Assembly (NCBI RefSeq): GCF_002355415.1
Contig: NZ_AP014936.1
Coordinates: 744,001 to 808,000 of the forward strand
Length of the DNA stretch: 64,000 nucleotides
Direction of reading: 5' to 3'
Source: Sulfurifustis variabilis
GTDB lineage: Bacteria; Pseudomonadota; Gammaproteobacteria; Acidiferrobacterales; Sulfurifustaceae
Below are positions 1 to 8,274 of this stretch, piece by piece. Position 1 is the first letter of the stretch; each line of letters starts with the position of its first letter. The translations under genes were made by a program, and so were the position numbers. The notes beneath the pieces are model-generated. The model worked only from the letters and a program-made list of their open reading frames with translations. It did no database searches and was not told the DNA's origin.

Positions 1-957
1 GGCGCGCTCTTCAAGGCGCTCGCTCCTCTTCCGCTCGCCTGCCTCGGGCTCGATGCCGGGCGCGAGGCGCTGCTCGCCGGCATGGGGCTGCGCAGCCTCG
101 CCGATTGCCTGCGGCTCCCGCGCGACGGTCTCGCCCGTCGGGTCGGCCCCGAGGTCCTGCTCGCGCTCGACCGCGCCTTCGGCCGGCTTCCCGATCCGCG
201 CGAGCCTTACGTGCCGCCCTCGCGCTTCAGCGCGCGCCTGCCGCTCCCTTCGCCGGTCGCGACGAGCGAGGCGCTGCTTTTCCCCCTCCGCCGTCTGCTG
301 CTCGAGCTGGCGGGCTTCCTCGAGGCGCGCGCCCTCGGCGCGCGGCGGCTCGATTTCGTGCTGCAGCACCATCGCTCGCGCGCCACCGGCATGACGTTCG
401 ATTTCGTCGCGCCCTCGCGCGACGCGCGGCACTGGCTCCTTCTCGTGCGCGAGCGGCTGGAGCGGCTCGAGCTCGGGGCGCCGATCGAGGAGATCGAGCT
501 GCGCGTGGAGAATCCGGAGGACCTCGGCTCCCGCAACCTCGATCTGCTCGCCGGTGAGCAGACCCCCGAGGAAGGCCGCGCGAGCATCGTCGAGCGGCTG
601 CAGGCGCGCCTCGGCCGGGATGCGGTGCGGGGGCTTGCCAGCTGCCCCGAGCACCGGCCCGAGCGGGCATGGCGCTACGGCGAGCCGGGCGAGGAGGGCA
701 GAGCCGCCGCCCGCGCACGGCGGCCGCTCTGGCTCCTGCCGGAACCGATTCCGCTCGAGATGCGCGAAGACGCGCCCTGGCTCGACGGCGCGCTCGCGCT
801 CGAGCCCGAGCCCGAGCGCATCGAGAGCGGCTGGTGGGACGGCCGTGACGTCGCGCGCGATTACTATGTCGCACGCGACGGCGGCGGGCGGCGGCTCTGG
901 GTGTTCCGGGAATTGCGGGCGCCGGGGAGATGGTTCCTGCAGGGCGTGTTCGGATAG
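1..957 (+). CDS. imuB: ImuB-like Y-family DNA polymerase homologue, 3' part
   Basis: The frame is open from base 1, so the N-terminal polymerase domain lies outside the window. The visible 318 residues begin in the helix-hairpin-helix and thumb region (GMGLRSLADCLRLPRD), continue into the little-finger-like region and end in the typical ImuB tail (CPEHRPERAW, then LWLLPEP and WWDGRDVARDYY near the end). ImuB is the inactive Y-family subunit that links DnaE2 to the beta clamp in SOS mutagenesis. In the usual imuA-imuB-dnaE2 cassette dnaE2 follows directly. Here it starts only at 17648, so the cassette has been split. The family assignment is firm; the state of the missing N-terminus is unknown. 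Confidence 0.88.
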   Translation, partial: GALFKALAPLPLACLGLDAGREALLAGMGLRSLADCLRLPRDGLARRVGPEVLLALDRAFGRLPDPREPYVPPSRFSARLPLPSPVATSEALLFPLRRLLLELAGFLEARALGARRLDFVLQHHRSRATGMTFDFVAPSRDARHWLLLVRERLERLELGAPIEEIELRVENPEDLGSRNLDLLAGEQTPEEGRASIVERLQARLGRDAVRGLASCPEHRPERAWRYGEPGEEGRAAARARRPLWLLPEPIPLEMREDAPWLDGALALEPEPERIESGWWDGRDVARDYYVARDGGGRRLWVFRELRAPGRWFLQGVFG

Positions 958-1040
958 CGCGAGCGGGCGCGGGCGCCTGCGTCCACTCTGCCGGACCTCG
1001 GGCGTGCGCAAGGAGCGGACCCCTTGCCGCGCCGGGATGG

Positions 1041-2030
1041 TTACTCCACGACGCCCAGCCGCCCGTTGTGGCTTCCCATGTACCACAGCCGCCCGCTCGC
1101 ATCCGTCACCATCTTCCGGATGCCGACGTTCGAGGAGGGCAGGCGCACCACCCGCATCCGCTCGGTCTTCGGGTCGAGGCGCACGACCGTGTCGGTATTG
1201 ATCTCGTTCACCCACACCATGCCGGCCCCGTCCACGGTTACCGCATAGGGCCCGCCGTCGCCGGCCGGAAGCGCATACGTCTTCACCACTTTCATCGCCT
1301 CCGGATCGAGCTTCGCGAGCTTTCCGTTGCCGTACAGCGTGACCCAGAGCATCCCGTCCCGGTCCGCCGCGACGCGACGCGGCCGGGAGCCCGGGCCCGT
1401 ATCCACTTCGCTCATCTTCCCGGTACGCGGATCGAGCTTGCCCATCCGGTCGTCGCCCATGCGGCAGAACCAGACGTTGCCGGCCTTGTCGAGCGCAAGC
1501 CCGTAGGGCCCGCCCGAAGTCTCGTACTCCGTGATCCTGCCGGTCTTCGTGTCGAGACTCGCCACCTTGTCGCCGCTCTGCAGGGTGAACCAGATCGTGC
1601 CCTGGTCGTCGGTGATGACAAGCGTGTGCGGGCCGCCGCCCCCGGACGGTGTTTTGTACTCCACGATCTTCCCGGTCGCGGGATCGAGCCGGCCGATCGT
1701 GCCGTTGCCGTTACCCGTCGTCCAGACGACGCCGCTCCGGTCCACGAGCAGGCCGTGCGGGCGGTGTCCCTTCGGCAGATCCCATTCCTCGAACCTCTCG
1801 GTGTTCGGATCGAAGCGGGCGACCTTGTTGCCCGTCATGACGGCGATGTAGACGCTGCCGTCCGGCGCGATGGCGGGGTCCCGCGCGAAGCGCGGCGTCG
1901 GTACCGGCCATTCGCTCACCTTGCCGGCGAGGTTCGGCCGCGCGCCGGGCGCGATGCCGTAATTCGAGCCGCCGGCAAGGACCGCACCGAGGGGCAGCGC
2001 GGCGAGGATGATCAGGAGAGCCGGTTTCAT
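1041..2030 (-). CDS. Secreted virginiamycin B lyase-like (Vgb/NHL-type) beta-propeller protein
   Basis: The product is 329 aa with an N-terminal signal peptide (MKPALLIILAALPLGAVLAG), so it is probably periplasmic. It then has repeated blades of the type GxxWFT and KLDPxTGK, as in streptogramin lyase (Vgb) propellers. Vgb linearises streptogramin B in some bacteria, but most environmental homologues have no tested substrate, so resistance should not be assumed. I chose the start at 2030 because it gives the signal peptide; an in-frame ATG at 2090 would bury it. It is the last gene of the leftward run and is separated from the methyltransferase by 137 bp. Confidence 0.8.
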   Translation of the reverse strand: MKPALLIILAALPLGAVLAGGSNYGIAPGARPNLAGKVSEWPVPTPRFARDPAIAPDGSVYIAVMTGNKVARFDPNTERFEEWDLPKGHRPHGLLVDRSGVVWTTGNGNGTIGRLDPATGKIVEYKTPSGGGGPHTLVITDDQGTIWFTLQSGDKVASLDTKTGRITEYETSGGPYGLALDKAGNVWFCRMGDDRMGKLDPRTGKMSEVDTGPGSRPRRVAADRDGMLWVTLYGNGKLAKLDPEAMKVVKTYALPAGDGGPYAVTVDGAGMVWVNEINTDTVVRLDPKTERMRVVRLPSSNVGIRKMVTDASGRLWYMGSHNGRLGVVE

Positions 2031-2167
2031 AACGCCTCTTCGTCGGATCAGTGGGGATACCGGGGAGGGCGGGATCTCCGCGTCGTCCACCTCCGCCCGT
2101 GGTGGTCCAGTCTAGCGAACCGGGGAGCGCGACGTGAACCCGCCCCGGCGACGGCTCGACCCGACGC

Positions 2168-2920
2168 TCAAGCGGCCGGCTTTTCGAGAACCCAGATCAT
2201 CACGGGGCTTCGTTCGGCGAATGGCCCGCGGTCGTAGTCACCGTAGAGGGCCACGATGCGGAATCCCGCGTCCCGCGCCAGGCGCTCGAACGCCTCCTTC
2301 TCGACAAACGCGAACTCCATCGGCAGCACCTGCTTCTCGCGCAGGCGCCCGTCGGGCCCGAAGAACTCGAAGAACTGGAGCCGGGAAACCACCGGGCACC
2401 CGCCCTGCTCGACGCCGGAGACGACAAGCGTCCCGTCTCCGCTCGGGAACCGGCCGACCAGGCGAAGCACGCCATCGACCTGCGCGCGACGGACGGCGGG
2501 ATTGTGCATCGTGCAGACGAACCGCCCGCCGGGCACGAGGCAGTCGCTCACGCGGGCGAGCGCCTTGCGCTGCTTGTCCTCGCCCACGATCTCCATGAAC
2601 GACTGGAACGGCAGTATCGCGAGCGCGAAGCGCGCGGGCAGGCTCAGCTCCGAGACGTCCGCACGATGGAGGTCCGCGTGCAGGCCGCGCTGCTGCAGCT
2701 TGCGGGCGAGCACGTCCAGCATGCCGCGGGACGCGTCGACGCACGCGAGCTCGATTCCGGCCTCGATCAATGGCAGCGACAGGCGACCGGTGCCCGCGGT
2801 GAGCTCGAGGACAGGGCCGCGCGCGGCACGGCCTTCCGCGATAAAGAACGGAACGTCGTAGTCCGCCGTGACGTACAGATCGTAGATGCCGGCGATGCGG
2901 TCGTACTCGATCGGGGGCAT
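2168..2920 (-). CDS. Class I SAM-dependent methyltransferase
   Basis: The product is 250 aa with a Rossmann SAM-binding motif I (VLELTAGTGRLSLPL, about residue 38), an acidic residue at the end of strand 2 (CVDASRGML) and motif LPFQSFMEI after strand 4. It resembles the small-molecule methyltransferases of the type-11/25 families. The substrate is unknown. It lies 28 bp downstream of the sigma-factor gene on the same strand and may be the distal gene of that operon. Confidence 0.85.
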   Translation of the reverse strand: MPPIEYDRIAGIYDLYVTADYDVPFFIAEGRAARGPVLELTAGTGRLSLPLIEAGIELACVDASRGMLDVLARKLQQRGLHADLHRADVSELSLPARFALAILPFQSFMEIVGEDKQRKALARVSDCLVPGGRFVCTMHNPAVRRAQVDGVLRLVGRFPSGDGTLVVSGVEQGGCPVVSRLQFFEFFGPDGRLREKQVLPMEFAFVEKEAFERLARDAGFRIVALYGDYDRGPFAERSPVMIWVLEKPAA

Positions 2921-2948
2921 GTCGGTCAGCGCACCGGACAGGCGTACG

Positions 2949-4232
2949 TCAACGCCCGTCGCGCCCGGCCGATCCGCGTGCGCACGCGTCCGCCCGTCCG
3001 AGGAGCAGCTCGCGTTCGCGCGTGTTTCGCGTGAGCGAGGCGGCGCGCACGAACTCTGCGCGCGCTTCCTCCAGGCGGCCGAGCCTGGAGAGCAGATCCC
3101 CGCGCACGCTCGGCAGGAGATGGTAGCTCTTGAGGGACGGCTCGGCGGTCAGGGCATCGACCAGCTCGAGGCCGGCCGCCGGCCCGAACGCCATGGCGAG
3201 CGCTACCGCGCGGTTGAGCTCGACGACCGGGGAGGGCGCCAGCTCCGCGAGCGCGTCGTAGAGCGCCGAGATCCGCGCCCAGTCGGTCTCCGCCGGGGTA
3301 CGGGCCCGCGCATGGCAGGCGGCGATGGCCGCCTGCAGCGCATAGGGACCGAGCGCGCCGCCGAGCGACTCGGCGCGCTCGAGCGCCGCGAGGCCGCGGC
3401 GTATGAGCAGTTGATCCCAGCGTCCGCGGTCCTGATCGAGCAGCAGGATCGGCTCGCCCGACGGCCCGGTGCGCGCGCCGGCGCGCGACGCCTGGATCTC
3501 CATCAGCGCGACGAGGCCGTGGACCTCCGGCTCTCCCGGCGCCAGCTCGGCGAGGATGCGTCCCAGGCGCAATGCCTCCTCGCACAATGCCGGCCGCATC
3601 CAGTCGGCTCCCGCGGTCGCCGAGTAGCCCTCGTTGAACACGAGGTAGATCACCTCGAGCACGGACGAGAGGCGGTCGGCGAGCTCTTCGCGCGGGGGGA
3701 GCTCGAAGGGCACGCGCGCCTCGGAAAGCGTGCGCTTGGCGCGCACGATGCGCTGTGCGACGGTCGGCTCGGAGACGAGGAACGCGCGCGCGATCTCCTC
3801 GGTCGTGAGACCGCCGAGCAGGCGCAGGGTCAGGGCGACGCGCGCGTCGGTCGAGAGCACCGGGTGGCAGGCCGTGAAGATGAGGCGGAGCAGGTCGTCC
3901 CCGATGTCCTCGTCCAGCGCTTCGTCGAGCCGCGGAGCGATCTCCTGCCGGACCTCCAGCTCGCGGCCCAGCTCCTCGTGCTTCCGCGCGAGGAGCTTGT
4001 TGCGCCGGAAGTGGTCGAGAGCGCGGTTCTTCGCCGTGGCCATGAGCCACGCGCCCGGGTTGTCCGGGATGCCCGACGCCGGCCAGTGCTCCAGCGCGGC
4101 GACCAGCGCGTCCTGCGCGAGCTCCTCGGCGAGGCCCACGTCGCGCACCATGCGCGCGAGGCCGGCGATCAGCCTCGCGGATTCGATCCGCCAGACCGCT
4201 TCGATCGTTCGGTGGACGTCGGGGGTCGTCAC
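2949..4232 (-). CDS. ECF42-type extracytoplasmic-function RNA polymerase sigma factor
   Basis: The product is 427 aa, much longer than a plain ECF sigma factor. Region 2 is visible at the N-terminus (residues about 25-85, with GAWLMATAKNRALDHFRR) and region 4 at about 130-185 (LRLLGGLTTEEIARAFLVSE). These are followed by a roughly 230-residue helical, TPR-like C-terminal extension, which is the hallmark of group ECF42. ECF42 factors lie beside DGPF (YCII) proteins, and two such genes are upstream here. No anti-sigma factor is visible, as expected for the group; the extension probably regulates activity. The target promoter was not identified. Confidence 0.88.
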   Translation of the reverse strand: MTTPDVHRTIEAVWRIESARLIAGLARMVRDVGLAEELAQDALVAALEHWPASGIPDNPGAWLMATAKNRALDHFRRNKLLARKHEELGRELEVRQEIAPRLDEALDEDIGDDLLRLIFTACHPVLSTDARVALTLRLLGGLTTEEIARAFLVSEPTVAQRIVRAKRTLSEARVPFELPPREELADRLSSVLEVIYLVFNEGYSATAGADWMRPALCEEALRLGRILAELAPGEPEVHGLVALMEIQASRAGARTGPSGEPILLLDQDRGRWDQLLIRRGLAALERAESLGGALGPYALQAAIAACHARARTPAETDWARISALYDALAELAPSPVVELNRAVALAMAFGPAAGLELVDALTAEPSLKSYHLLPSVRGDLLSRLGRLEEARAEFVRAASLTRNTRERELLLGRADACARGSAGRDGR

Positions 4233-4284
4233 GGGGGAGCGGGTATGCGGTGGCGTCCGGGCCGGCGGGCGCCGGGCGAGGTTT

Positions 4285-4644
4285 TCAGACGTCGACCATC
4301 GCCCGGAACCCGCCCCAGAACATTCGCTTGCCGTCGAAGGGCAGCGCCCGGGGGTCCATCATGTCCGCCAGTCGCGGGTCCTTCATGACCCTGGCGTTGA
4401 CGCGGTCGCGGTCCTTGCGCGACTTGTATCGGATCCAGGCGAACACGACCGTCTCGCCCCGCTTCAACTTCACGCTCTGCGGGAAGGACGTGTGCTTGCC
4501 CGGTTTCACGTCGTCCGCCACGCACTCGATGTACTCGAGCGCGCCGTGGTCGCGCCAGACCTTCCCCGCCTTGCGGGCCAAGCGACGGTACGCCGCGAGG
4601 TTCCGGGTGGGTACGGGCAGGACAAAGCCGTCTACGTAGCTCAT
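4285..4644 (-). CDS. DUF1428 family protein (YbaA-like)
   Basis: The product is 119 aa and matches the DUF1428 dimeric alpha/beta-barrel family from its opening MSYVDGFVLPVP to the MFWGGF motif near the end. The family has a ferredoxin-like fold and no established biochemical role. The gene lies 52 bp upstream of the ECF42 sigma gene in a compact leftward operon of small cytoplasmic proteins that typically travel with this sigma group. Confidence 0.9.
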   Translation of the reverse strand: MSYVDGFVLPVPTRNLAAYRRLARKAGKVWRDHGALEYIECVADDVKPGKHTSFPQSVKLKRGETVVFAWIRYKSRKDRDRVNARVMKDPRLADMMDPRALPFDGKRMFWGGFRAMVDV

Positions 4645-4677
4645 GCATCCTCCACGGAAAGGCGTCCGTCGTCGGGA

Positions 4678-5034
4678 TCAATCGGCATAGCAGGGAGCGA
4701 TCTCGCGCACCTCGACGGTCGCCCAGGCGGCCGCCGGGCACTCGGCGGCGATCGCGATCGCCTGCTCTTTGGTTTCGCAGTCGACGAGGAAGAATCCTCC
4801 GACCATTTCCTTGGCTTCGGCGAACGGGCCGTCGAGCAGCTTGCGCTTGCCGCCGCGCACCGAGACCCGCACGCCGTCGGTGTCCGAGCGCAATGATTCG
4901 GACGCCCGGAGGAGCCCCCGGGCCTTGAGGCCGTCGCCGAAGCGGACCATCTCCTCGTAGGCGCGCTTTCCCTCTTCCGGTGTCCGACCGCGTCTCTGGT
5001 CCCGCGGTTCGACGATCAAGAGCAGGTAGGCCAT
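4678..5034 (-). CDS. YCII-related DGPF-domain protein (ECF42 partner), copy 1
   Basis: The product is 118 aa with a YCII-like ferredoxin fold. It carries the diagnostic DGPF tetrapeptide in LLDGPFAEAKEMVGGFFLVD (about residues 66-85). DGPF proteins are the conserved genetic partners of ECF42 sigma factors; their biochemical role is not settled. The ATG at 5034 gives the usual MAYLLLIV opening. A second, diverged copy lies at 6617-7033 in the same run. Confidence 0.9.
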   Translation of the reverse strand: MAYLLLIVEPRDQRRGRTPEEGKRAYEEMVRFGDGLKARGLLRASESLRSDTDGVRVSVRGGKRKLLDGPFAEAKEMVGGFFLVDCETKEQAIAIAAECPAAAWATVEVREIAPCYAD

Positions 5035-5051
5035 GCGTGCATCCTTCGTAG

Positions 5052-5543
5052 CTATGGGTTTTCGTAAGCGTCCTCGAGAGCGGCGACGTCGAGCTTCTTC
5101 ATCCCAAGCAGCGCCTTCATGACGTTCTGCGATTTCGCGGAGTGGGGGTCCGTCAACATCGCCGGCAGCATCGCGGGCACGATCTGCCACGACACCCCGT
5201 ACCGGTCCTTGAGCCAGCCGCACTGCTGCGCCCTTTCGTCGCCGCCGTCGGACAGCTTCTCCCAATAATAATCCAGCTCCTCCTGGGTCTCGCAATGCAC
5301 CTGGAAGGATACCGCCTCGTTGAACGTGAACGCGGGGCCGCCGTTGAGCGCCGTGAAGGGCTGGCCGTCGAGCTCGAATTCCACGGTCATCACCGAGCCT
5401 TCGGGCCTGCCGTGTATCTCCCGGCCTTCCTTTCCGTACCGGGTGACGCGACCGATCTTCGAATTCCGGAAGATCGACGTGTAGAGGCGAGCCGCTTCTT
5501 CGGCCCGGTCGTCGAACCACAGGCATGGCGTAATCCGTTTCAT
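5052..5543 (-). CDS. VOC-superfamily PhnB-like protein, larger type
   Basis: The product is 163 aa and belongs to the vicinal-oxygen-chelate fold, in the group often labelled 3-demethylubiquinone-9 methyltransferase-like. It opens with MKRITPCLWFDDRAEEAARLY, has the FTALNGGP strand and ends with the conserved MLTDP..AKSQNVMKALLGMKKLDV tail. No enzymatic activity is proven for this subgroup. It sits 17 bp upstream of the DGPF gene in the same operon. Confidence 0.88.
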   Translation of the reverse strand: MKRITPCLWFDDRAEEAARLYTSIFRNSKIGRVTRYGKEGREIHGRPEGSVMTVEFELDGQPFTALNGGPAFTFNEAVSFQVHCETQEELDYYWEKLSDGGDERAQQCGWLKDRYGVSWQIVPAMLPAMLTDPHSAKSQNVMKALLGMKKLDVAALEDAYENP

Positions 5544-5574
5544 ATCGTCCTTTCTCCTTCCGGCGGCGCCGGGT

Positions 5575-5985
5575 TCAGGCCACGACGACGATCATCCACG
5601 GCACGCCGAAGCGGTCGGCCACCATGCCGAAGCGCGGGGAAAAGAAGGTCTTCGCCAGCGGCATCTGCACCTGCCCGCCGTCGGCGAGCGCCGCGAACAT
5701 TTTTTCGGCCTCGGTCTCGTTCGCCGCGGAGAGCGAGAGCGAAAAGCCGCGGAAGTCGGACGCCTCCCCGCAGCCGTCGGAGGCCATGACCTCCGTATCG
5801 CCGATGCGAAAGCTGGCGTGCATGATCTTGTCTTCGGAGCCCGGCGGCACCTTGTCGGGCGGCAGGGGTTCGGGGCTGTCCTTGAAGCGCATGAGCGCCG
5901 TCACCTCGGCGCCCAGCGCCCGTCGATAGAATTCCACCGCCTCCCGGCAGCGGCCGTTGTAGAAGAGGTAGGGTTGGATCTGCAT
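5575..5985 (-). CDS. VOC-superfamily PhnB-like protein, smaller type
   Basis: The product is 136 aa and opens with MQIQPYLFYNGRCREAVEFY, typical of the PhnB/YjdN glyoxalase-like family. It ends with FGVPWMIVVVA. The conserved DKIMHASFRIGDTEVMASD segment forms the central strands of the fold. A good ribosome site (GGAGG in the - strand just upstream) supports the ATG at 5985. It lies 31 bp upstream of the other VOC gene. The substrate is unknown. Confidence 0.88.
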   Translation of the reverse strand: MQIQPYLFYNGRCREAVEFYRRALGAEVTALMRFKDSPEPLPPDKVPPGSEDKIMHASFRIGDTEVMASDGCGEASDFRGFSLSLSAANETEAEKMFAALADGGQVQMPLAKTFFSPRFGMVADRFGVPWMIVVVA

Positions 5986-6029
5986 GGTGCCTCCTGTGGT
6001 CGGAACTCTTCCTGCTTGGGGTGTCGTGT

Positions 6030-6578
6030 TCAGGAGCCTGCGCGAGGCGGCGTGCCTTCGGCCACCGCCTTCAGGCTCGCGAGGCCGGCCTCGAAGTCCT
6101 TGCCGACCATCCGGTCCATGTCGATGAAGACGCTCAGCACCTTGGAAACGTACGGCATGGGACCGTGCATTCCCCAGGTGACGTCCGTCGCGTGTCCGTC
6201 GGGCTTGATCGTGAATTCCACGACATTGCGGGCCTCGAAGGGCTTCAGCATCTCGAGCCGCATCGCCACGCGGGACGGCGGCGAGGTGTCCGTGATCGAC
6301 AGGCGACCCTTGCCGACGTCGCCGTTGCCGTCCCATTCGAATGTCGCGCCGGTGCCGCTCGCGGCGCCGCTGTAGGTTTTCCGCATGGCGGGATCCTTCT
6401 TCTCGTACGGCGACCAGGACTCCCAGCGGTGCAGGTCGCTGATGAGCGCGAAGATCTTCTCGGGAGGCGCCTGGACGCGCGCCGTGCGCTCGACCCGGAA
6501 GGTATCCGGCCGGGTCGCGGCGTAGGCGAGGACGCCGGCGACGAGCACGACGACGATGGCGGCAATGGTCTTCAGCAT
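6030..6578 (-). CDS. Membrane-anchored SRPBCC (polyketide cyclase-like) protein
   Basis: The product is 182 aa with one N-terminal membrane anchor or signal segment (MLKTIAAIVVVLVAGVLAYA). A START-like SRPBCC lipid/ligand-binding domain follows (PPEKIFALISDLHRWESWSPY, then WGMHGPMPYVSKVLSVFIDMD). Members of this subfamily often accompany DGPF/ECF operons. The ligand is unknown. The start at 6578 fits the hydrophobic segment, with a purine-rich stretch (CGGAG) just upstream. Confidence 0.85.
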   Translation of the reverse strand: MLKTIAAIVVVLVAGVLAYAATRPDTFRVERTARVQAPPEKIFALISDLHRWESWSPYEKKDPAMRKTYSGAASGTGATFEWDGNGDVGKGRLSITDTSPPSRVAMRLEMLKPFEARNVVEFTIKPDGHATDVTWGMHGPMPYVSKVLSVFIDMDRMVGKDFEAGLASLKAVAEGTPPRAGS

Positions 6579-6616
6579 GTTTTTTCTCCGGAGCGGGGTC
6601 GTTGTGGCGACTACCG

Positions 6617-7033
6617 CTATCTCTTCTGCCCGATGCCCAGCTCGCGAAAGGGCTCCACCGCCTCGCTGGGAAAGTCCTCGAGCTCGTAGAGCTGGCGCAC
6701 CTCGATCTCGCCCTCCTTGCCGTCGACGGCGGGATTCGGAAAGCGGCGCGCCCACTCCATCGCTTCCTCCCGCGACTTCACCTCAATCAGCGTGTAGCCG
6801 GCGATGAGCTCCTTGGTCTCCGCGAACGGTCCGTCGATCACCGTGCGCTTGCCTCCCCCCGAATACCGGACGCGCCAGCCCTTCGAGCTCGGCTGCAGCC
6901 CGGACGCATCGAGCAGCACGCCGGCCTTCTGCAGCTCCTCGTGGTACCTGGCCATCTCGGCGAACAGCTTCTTCTCCGGCATCACTCCTGCCTCGGATTC
7001 CCGGGTGGCCTTCACTATGATCATGAATCGCAT
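6617..7033 (-). CDS. YCII-related DGPF-domain protein, copy 2
   Basis: The product is 138 aa and carries the DGPF motif in TVIDGPFAETKELIAGYTLIEV, with the opening MRFMIIVKATRESEAG typical of the longer DGPF proteins. It is the first gene of the leftward ECF42 run and has a ribosome site (AAGGAGG) directly before its ATG. Two different DGPF proteins beside one ECF42 factor suggest two signal inputs or subfunctionalisation. That is an inference. Confidence 0.9.
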   Translation of the reverse strand: MRFMIIVKATRESEAGVMPEKKLFAEMARYHEELQKAGVLLDASGLQPSSKGWRVRYSGGGKRTVIDGPFAETKELIAGYTLIEVKSREEAMEWARRFPNPAVDGKEGEIEVRQLYELEDFPSEAVEPFRELGIGQKR

Positions 7034-7236
7034 CGCGTTGCCTCCTTTCGTCTGGGTTGCGGGCCGGCGCCGATGGCCGGGGGGCCGCGTCTACTCTACG
7101 ACGAACGGGGCGTTGCGAAATCGACACGGTCGGCGGCGGTCGACCGGGCCGAGGTGGACCCGGCCGCCCGGCCGGCTTCCGCAGGGCGCAAACGCAGGTT
7201 TTTGAGGTCTCCCCGAGCGCCTCGGGGCAGGAGAGG

Positions 7237-7341
7237 CTACCGCTTTGTCATGTAAGCCCCGAGGCGGTCCAGGGTCTGGTCCAAGCCCGCGACGATCTCG
7301 CGGTCGACGGCGAGCGCGGCGCGCCCGTTTCCGGTCGTCAT
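7237..7341 (-). CDS. Possible 34-aa ORF overlapping the AHSA1 stop codon
   Basis: An open frame of 34 codons starts inside the AHSA1 stop (ATGA overlap at 7338-7341), which is the usual layout for translational coupling. The peptide contains AVDREIVAGLDQTLDRLGAY. I do not recognise it. It could be a remnant of a longer gene cut at its 3' end, or chance. The 203 bp between its stop and the DGPF gene hold nothing I can support. Confidence 0.3.
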   Translation of the reverse strand: MTTGNGRAALAVDREIVAGLDQTLDRLGAYMTKR

Positions 7342-7865
7342 GCCGGCGTGCTCCCCGTTCCGGCGACGGCGGCCAGGCGCGCGGCAAGCCGATCGAGCGA
7401 GTCCGCCCAGCCCTGTCGGTAGAGCTGCCGATTCTGCTCGGAGGCCTGCTCGACGCCGACATGCTCGATGGTGACTTTCGTCTTCCCGCCGTGCTCCTCG
7501 AAGGTGGCGATGACGAGCGTTTCCTTCGGCAGGCCGGGCGGAGGCTCGACCACGTTGCCCTGTTCGTCCGAGAAGTAATCGGCAAAGACCAGCCGTTCGG
7601 GTTCCACGATCTCGCGGTACACCCCCTTGCCCCAGATCACCTGGCCATCGGGCAGGTGCACGCAGTAGTGAAGGGCGCCGCCGACGCGCGGATCGACCCG
7701 GCAGTGAGGCATGGTCGCGCCGTTCGGCTGTCCCCACCAGTGCACGAGATGCTCGGGCTGCGTCCACGCCCGGAAGACGAGGTCGCGCGGCGCATCGAAC
7801 ACGCGCGTGAGGACCAGACCCTGCCGGTCCGTCTGCGACGCGGGACTATTTTCTCTTGCGGCCAT
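7338..7865 (-). CDS. AHSA1-type SRPBCC protein
   Basis: The product is 175 aa and belongs to the AHSA1-like SRPBCC family. It has LVLTRVFDAPRDLVFRAWTQ and LVHWWGQP near the N-terminus and WADSLDRLAARL near the C-terminus. Such proteins are almost always encoded with an ArsR-type repressor, as here: the coding region overlaps the repressor gene by 20 bp, so the two are co-transcribed. The start at 7865 (MAARENSPAS) was chosen for its position behind a GGAG-containing site. The ligand is unknown. Confidence 0.88.
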   Translation of the reverse strand: MAARENSPASQTDRQGLVLTRVFDAPRDLVFRAWTQPEHLVHWWGQPNGATMPHCRVDPRVGGALHYCVHLPDGQVIWGKGVYREIVEPERLVFADYFSDEQGNVVEPPPGLPKETLVIATFEEHGGKTKVTIEHVGVEQASEQNRQLYRQGWADSLDRLAARLAAVAGTGSTPA

Positions 7866-8211
7866 GTCGTTTCTCCTTTCGTTGCAGTTCCTGAAGGTAG
7901 GCATCGAGCCGGTCCAGGCGCTGTTCCCAGAACCGGCGGTAGTGCTCCACCCAGTCGGCGACCTCCTTCAGCCGGGCCGCCTCGAGCCGGCACGGGCGCC
8001 ACTGCGCCTCGCGCCCGCGGGCGATGAGCCCCGCGCGCTCGAGCACCTTCAGGTGCTTGGAGACGGCCGGCAGGCTCATGTCGAACGGTTCGGCCAGCTC
8101 CGTGACCGAGGCCTCGCCGGAGGCGAGGCGGGCGAGGATCGCGCGCCGGGTCGGATCGGCCAGGGCGGCAAAGGTCGCGCTGAGGCGGTCGGTGGGCACG
8201 GATTGCACCAT
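7846..8211 (-). CDS. ArsR-family winged-helix transcriptional repressor
   Basis: The product is 121 aa with an HTH of the ArsR/SdpR type (ALADPTRRAILARLASGEAS, then ELAEPFDMSLPAVSKHLKVLERAGLI). It has a basic C-terminus and no cysteine metal site, so it is unlikely to be a metal sensor. It is the first gene of a two-gene operon with the AHSA1 protein. A perfect palindrome 9 bp upstream of its start (8221-8236) is the probable autoregulatory operator. Confidence 0.92.
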   Translation of the reverse strand: MVQSVPTDRLSATFAALADPTRRAILARLASGEASVTELAEPFDMSLPAVSKHLKVLERAGLIARGREAQWRPCRLEAARLKEVADWVEHYRRFWEQRLDRLDAYLQELQRKEKRHGRKRK

Positions 8212-8220
8212 CCAGTAAAG

Positions 8221-8236
8221 TTAACCGAACGGTTAA
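8221..8236. promoter_or_regulatory. Probable ArsR-family operator palindrome
   Basis: The sequence TTAACCG-AA-CGGTTAA is a perfect 7-bp inverted repeat immediately upstream of the repressor gene. Its position over the start region suits autorepression of the arsR-AHSA1 operon. Binding is inferred, not shown. Confidence 0.75.
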
Positions 8237-8274
8237 ATACACCAGCATTGCCGCCGCGTCAAGGTTGCCCGCCG

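Noticed and set aside
1041-2030. Calling the Vgb-like propeller a streptogramin resistance gene
   Set aside because: Most members of this propeller family lack demonstrated lyase activity, and the gene has a signal peptide and no resistance context.
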